Positions 31,646 to 33,173 of a stretch of 33,173 bases of DNA are shown here, piece by piece. The position numbers and the translations under genes were made by a program. Each line of letters starts with the position of its first letter. Position 1 is the first letter of the stretch. The notes under the pieces were generated by a model. The model was not told the origin of the DNA. It made no database searches and worked only from the letters and a program-made list of their open reading frames with translations. The stretch is taken from the NCBI RefSeq assembly GCF_014836555.1, contig NZ_JACSQQ010000006.1, forward strand, positions 131,205 to 164,377. Reading direction: 5' to 3'. Source of the DNA: Oerskovia rustica. GTDB lineage: Bacteria > Actinomycetota > Actinomycetes > Actinomycetales > Cellulomonadaceae.

Positions 31646-32404
31646 ATGTCAGGACACTCCAAGTGGGCTACGACCAAGCACAAGAAGGCCGTGATCGACG
31701 CCAAGCGCGGCAAGCTGTTCGCCAAGCTCATCAAGAACATCGAGGTCGCGGCCCGCACGGGCGGCGGGGACCTCGCCGGTAACCCCACGCTCTTCGACGC
31801 CGTCCAGAAGGCCAAGAAGTCCTCGGTCCCCAACGACAACATCGACCGCGCCCTCAAGCGCGGCTCGGGCCAGGAAGCCGGCGGCGCCGACTACCAGACG
31901 ATCATGTACGAGGGCTACGGCACGGGCGGCATCGCCGTCCTCGTCGAGTGCCTCACCGACAACAAGAACCGTGCCGCCGCCGAGGTCCGCATCGCGTTCA
32001 CGCGCAACGGCGGCCAGCTCGCCGACCCCGGCTCGGTCTCCTACCTGTTCTCCCGCAAGGGCGTCATCGTGGTCCCCAAGGAGGGCACCACCGAGGACGA
32101 CGTCATGGAGGCCGTCCTCGAGGCGGGCGGCGAGGAGGTCACCGACGAGGGCGACACGTTCGAGATCCTCACCGAGGCCACCGACCTCGTCGCGGTCCGC
32201 ACCGCGCTGCAGGACGCCGGCATCGAGTACGACTCCGCCGACGTCGTCTTCCACCCGTCCATGGAGGTCGAGGTCGACGCCGAGGGCGCCCGCAAGATCC
32301 TGCGCCTCATCGACGCCCTCGAGGACAGCGACGACGTGCAGAACGTCTACGCGAACTTCACCGCGAGCGACGAGGTCATGGCCGAGCTCGAGAACGACGA
32401 CTGA
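31646..32404 (+). CDS. yebC: YebC/PmpR-family regulatory protein
   Basis: 252 aa, full length. The N-terminal signature [20 protein letters not shown] and [15 protein letters not shown] are invariant family features; [20 protein letters not shown] and SYLFSRKG follow. YebC proteins act as transcription regulators or, as shown recently for family members, help ribosomes through proline stretches. Ribosome binding comes from AAGGAG, which overlaps the pdxT stop. In actinobacteria yebC is habitually upstream of ruvCAB, as here. Followed by a strong hairpin. Confidence 0.96.
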   Translation: MSGHSKWATTKHKKAVIDAKRGKLFAKLIKNIEVAARTGGGDLAGNPTLFDAVQKAKKSSVPNDNIDRALKRGSGQEAGGADYQTIMYEGYGTGGIAVLVECLTDNKNRAAAEVRIAFTRNGGQLADPGSVSYLFSRKGVIVVPKEGTTEDDVMEAVLEAGGEEVTDEGDTFEILTEATDLVAVRTALQDAGIEYDSADVVFHPSMEVEVDAEGARKILRLIDALEDSDDVQNVYANFTASDEVMAELENDD

Positions 32405-32421
32405 CCCACCCCCTGGTGTGA

Positions 32422-32461
32422 CGAAGGGCTCCCACGCGCACGCACGCGTGGGAGCCCTTCG
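32422..32461 (+). terminator. Terminator after yebC
   Basis: CGAAGGGCTCCCACGCG (32422-32438) and its perfect reverse complement (32445-32461) with a 6-nt loop: 17-bp stem, 18 nt after the stop codon. It separates yebC from ruvC. Confidence 0.88.
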
Positions 32462-32490
32462 CCGTGGGCGGCCCGTGAGAAGGTGAGCGC

Positions 32491-33054
32491 GTGCGCGTGC
32501 TCGGAGTGGACCCAGGACTGACCCGCTGCGGGGTCGGCGTCGTCGACTCGCTGCCCGGCCGGCGCGCCCGCATGGTCGCGGTCGGGGTCCTGCAGAGCCC
32601 GCCCGACCAGTCGGTCGACCTGCGCCTGCTCACCATCTCCCAACGCCTCGACGCGTGGATGGACGAGCACGTCCCCGACGTCGTGGCCGTCGAACGCGTC
32701 TTCGCCCAGCACAACGTCAGCACCGTCATGGGCACCGCCCAGGTCGCCGGCCTCGCGATGGTCGCCGCCGCCCGCCGCGGGGTGCCCGTCGCGATGCACA
32801 CCCCGAGCGAGGTCAAGGCCGCCGTGACCGGCACCGGGCGCGCCGACAAGATCCAGGTCCAGCGCATGGTCGCGCGCATCCTCGAGCTCGCGGAGCTGCC
32901 CAAGCCCGCCGACGCCGCCGACGCCCTGGCCCTCGCGATCTGCCACCTGTGGCGCCCCGCAGGCGCCCTGCAGGGCGGCGACCGGCACCAGCTCACCCCC
33001 GCCCAACGCGCGGGGGCCGCGGCCGAGCAGGCCTCGCGCGGACCCCGCCGCTGA
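32491..33054 (+). CDS. ruvC: Holliday junction resolvase RuvC
   Basis: 187 aa, GTG start with GAGAAGG upstream. It cleaves four-way junctions during recombination repair as a dimer with RuvAB. The four catalytic acids are present: Asp7 ([10 protein letters not shown]), Glu68 ([10 protein letters not shown]), Asp141 and Asp144 ([14 protein letters not shown]). It has a C-terminal extension of about 25 Ala/Arg-rich residues. It starts 29 nt after the yebC terminator, so it needs its own promoter or read-through; I could not identify a convincing one. ruvA is expected immediately downstream. Confidence 0.96.
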   Translation: MRVLGVDPGLTRCGVGVVDSLPGRRARMVAVGVLQSPPDQSVDLRLLTISQRLDAWMDEHVPDVVAVERVFAQHNVSTVMGTAQVAGLAMVAAARRGVPVAMHTPSEVKAAVTGTGRADKIQVQRMVARILELAELPKPADAADALALAICHLWRPAGALQGGDRHQLTPAQRAGAAAEQASRGPRR

Positions 33055-33107
33055 CCCCCACCGCCCGTGCCCGACGGCGAGGCTCACCCGGGACCACCGC
33101 CGCCCGT

Positions 33108-33116
33108 TGCTAGAGT
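33108..33116 (+). promoter_or_regulatory. Extended -10 promoter (TGCTAGAGT), probably of ruvA
   Basis: TGC followed by TAGAGT forms an extended -10; transcription would start near 33123. It points out of the window, where ruvA is expected. Confidence 0.55.
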
Positions 33117-33126
33117 GACCCACGGT

Positions 33127-33142
33127 TCGTACAGGTGTTCGG
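33127..33142 (+). promoter_or_regulatory. LexA/SOS-box-like site
   Basis: TCGTAC-AGGT-GTTCGG matches the actinobacterial SOS box TCGAAC-N4-GTTCGA at 10 of 12 defined positions, and lies just after the predicted start of transcription. LexA bound here would block the ruvA promoter until DNA damage. Confidence 0.65.
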
Positions 33143-33173
33143 GGCCGGTCGCGCGCGGGCGGGGCCCCCGCGG

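Noticed and set aside
1-33173. tRNA, rRNA, CRISPR, insertion sequence or prophage features
   Set aside because: No cloverleaf-like or rRNA sequence, no repeat-spacer array, and no transposase, integrase or phage protein among the supported genes. The direct repeats found are short and local.

Overview
The window is about 33 kb of very GC-rich DNA from an actinobacterium. GTG starts, ATGA/GTGA stop-start overlaps and C- or G-ending codons dominate. The gene order thrS - HIT - pgsA - PIM acyltransferase - pimA - (LemA-like) - pdxS - pdxT - yebC - ruvC is a known actinobacterial arrangement, also seen in Mycobacterium. An anaerobic ribonucleotide reductase, a sialidase and a CelR/CebR-like operator suggest a facultatively anaerobic, polysaccharide-using member of the Micrococcales (Cellulomonas / Cellulosimicrobium / Oerskovia type). 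That placement is inference.

Layout. 65-2499 (-): two overlapping CNNM/CorC-type membrane proteins. 2770-3456 (+): AlkD-like HEAT protein. 3545-5722: divergent drug exporter and XRE-cupin regulator with an inverted repeat between them. 5764-7356 (-): BNR sialidase without signal peptide. 7489-10333 (-): nrdD-nrdG, with a pair of NrdR-box-like sites upstream. 10736-13580 (+): three overlapping genes for a MocR regulator, a class I glutamine amidotransferase and a YggS/PLPBP protein, preceded by a perfect 24-bp palindrome. 13663-15402: DinB-like, DUF1349 and DUF2255 genes.

15569-20527 (-) is the most interesting block. It is a compact five-gene unit: VanX-type D,D-dipeptidase, alanine-racemase-fold enzyme, D-Ala-D-X ligase, HisKA_3 sensor kinase and LuxR/NarL-type response regulator. 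It has the content of a glycopeptide-resistance (van) cluster of the VanC/E/G kind, but with a LiaRS/VraRS-like two-component system in place of the usual OmpR-type VanRS. The racemase appears to carry His where alanine racemases carry the specificity Tyr.

20695-22784 holds a second DinB-like gene, a DUF4184 membrane protein and an orphan MT0933-type antitoxin-like protein. From 22891 to the end lies the conserved actinobacterial core: thrS, the phosphatidylinositol mannoside genes (24919-29087, with a distinct G-ending codon style), PLP synthase (pdxS, pdxT) around a Nudix gene with long poly-C tracts, yebC, ruvC, and finally a promoter with a LexA/SOS-like box that presumably drives ruvA just outside the window. 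Several monocistronic genes show a -10 hexamer exactly 6 nt before the start codon, suggesting leaderless transcripts. I saw no rRNA, tRNA, CRISPR, insertion sequence or prophage.
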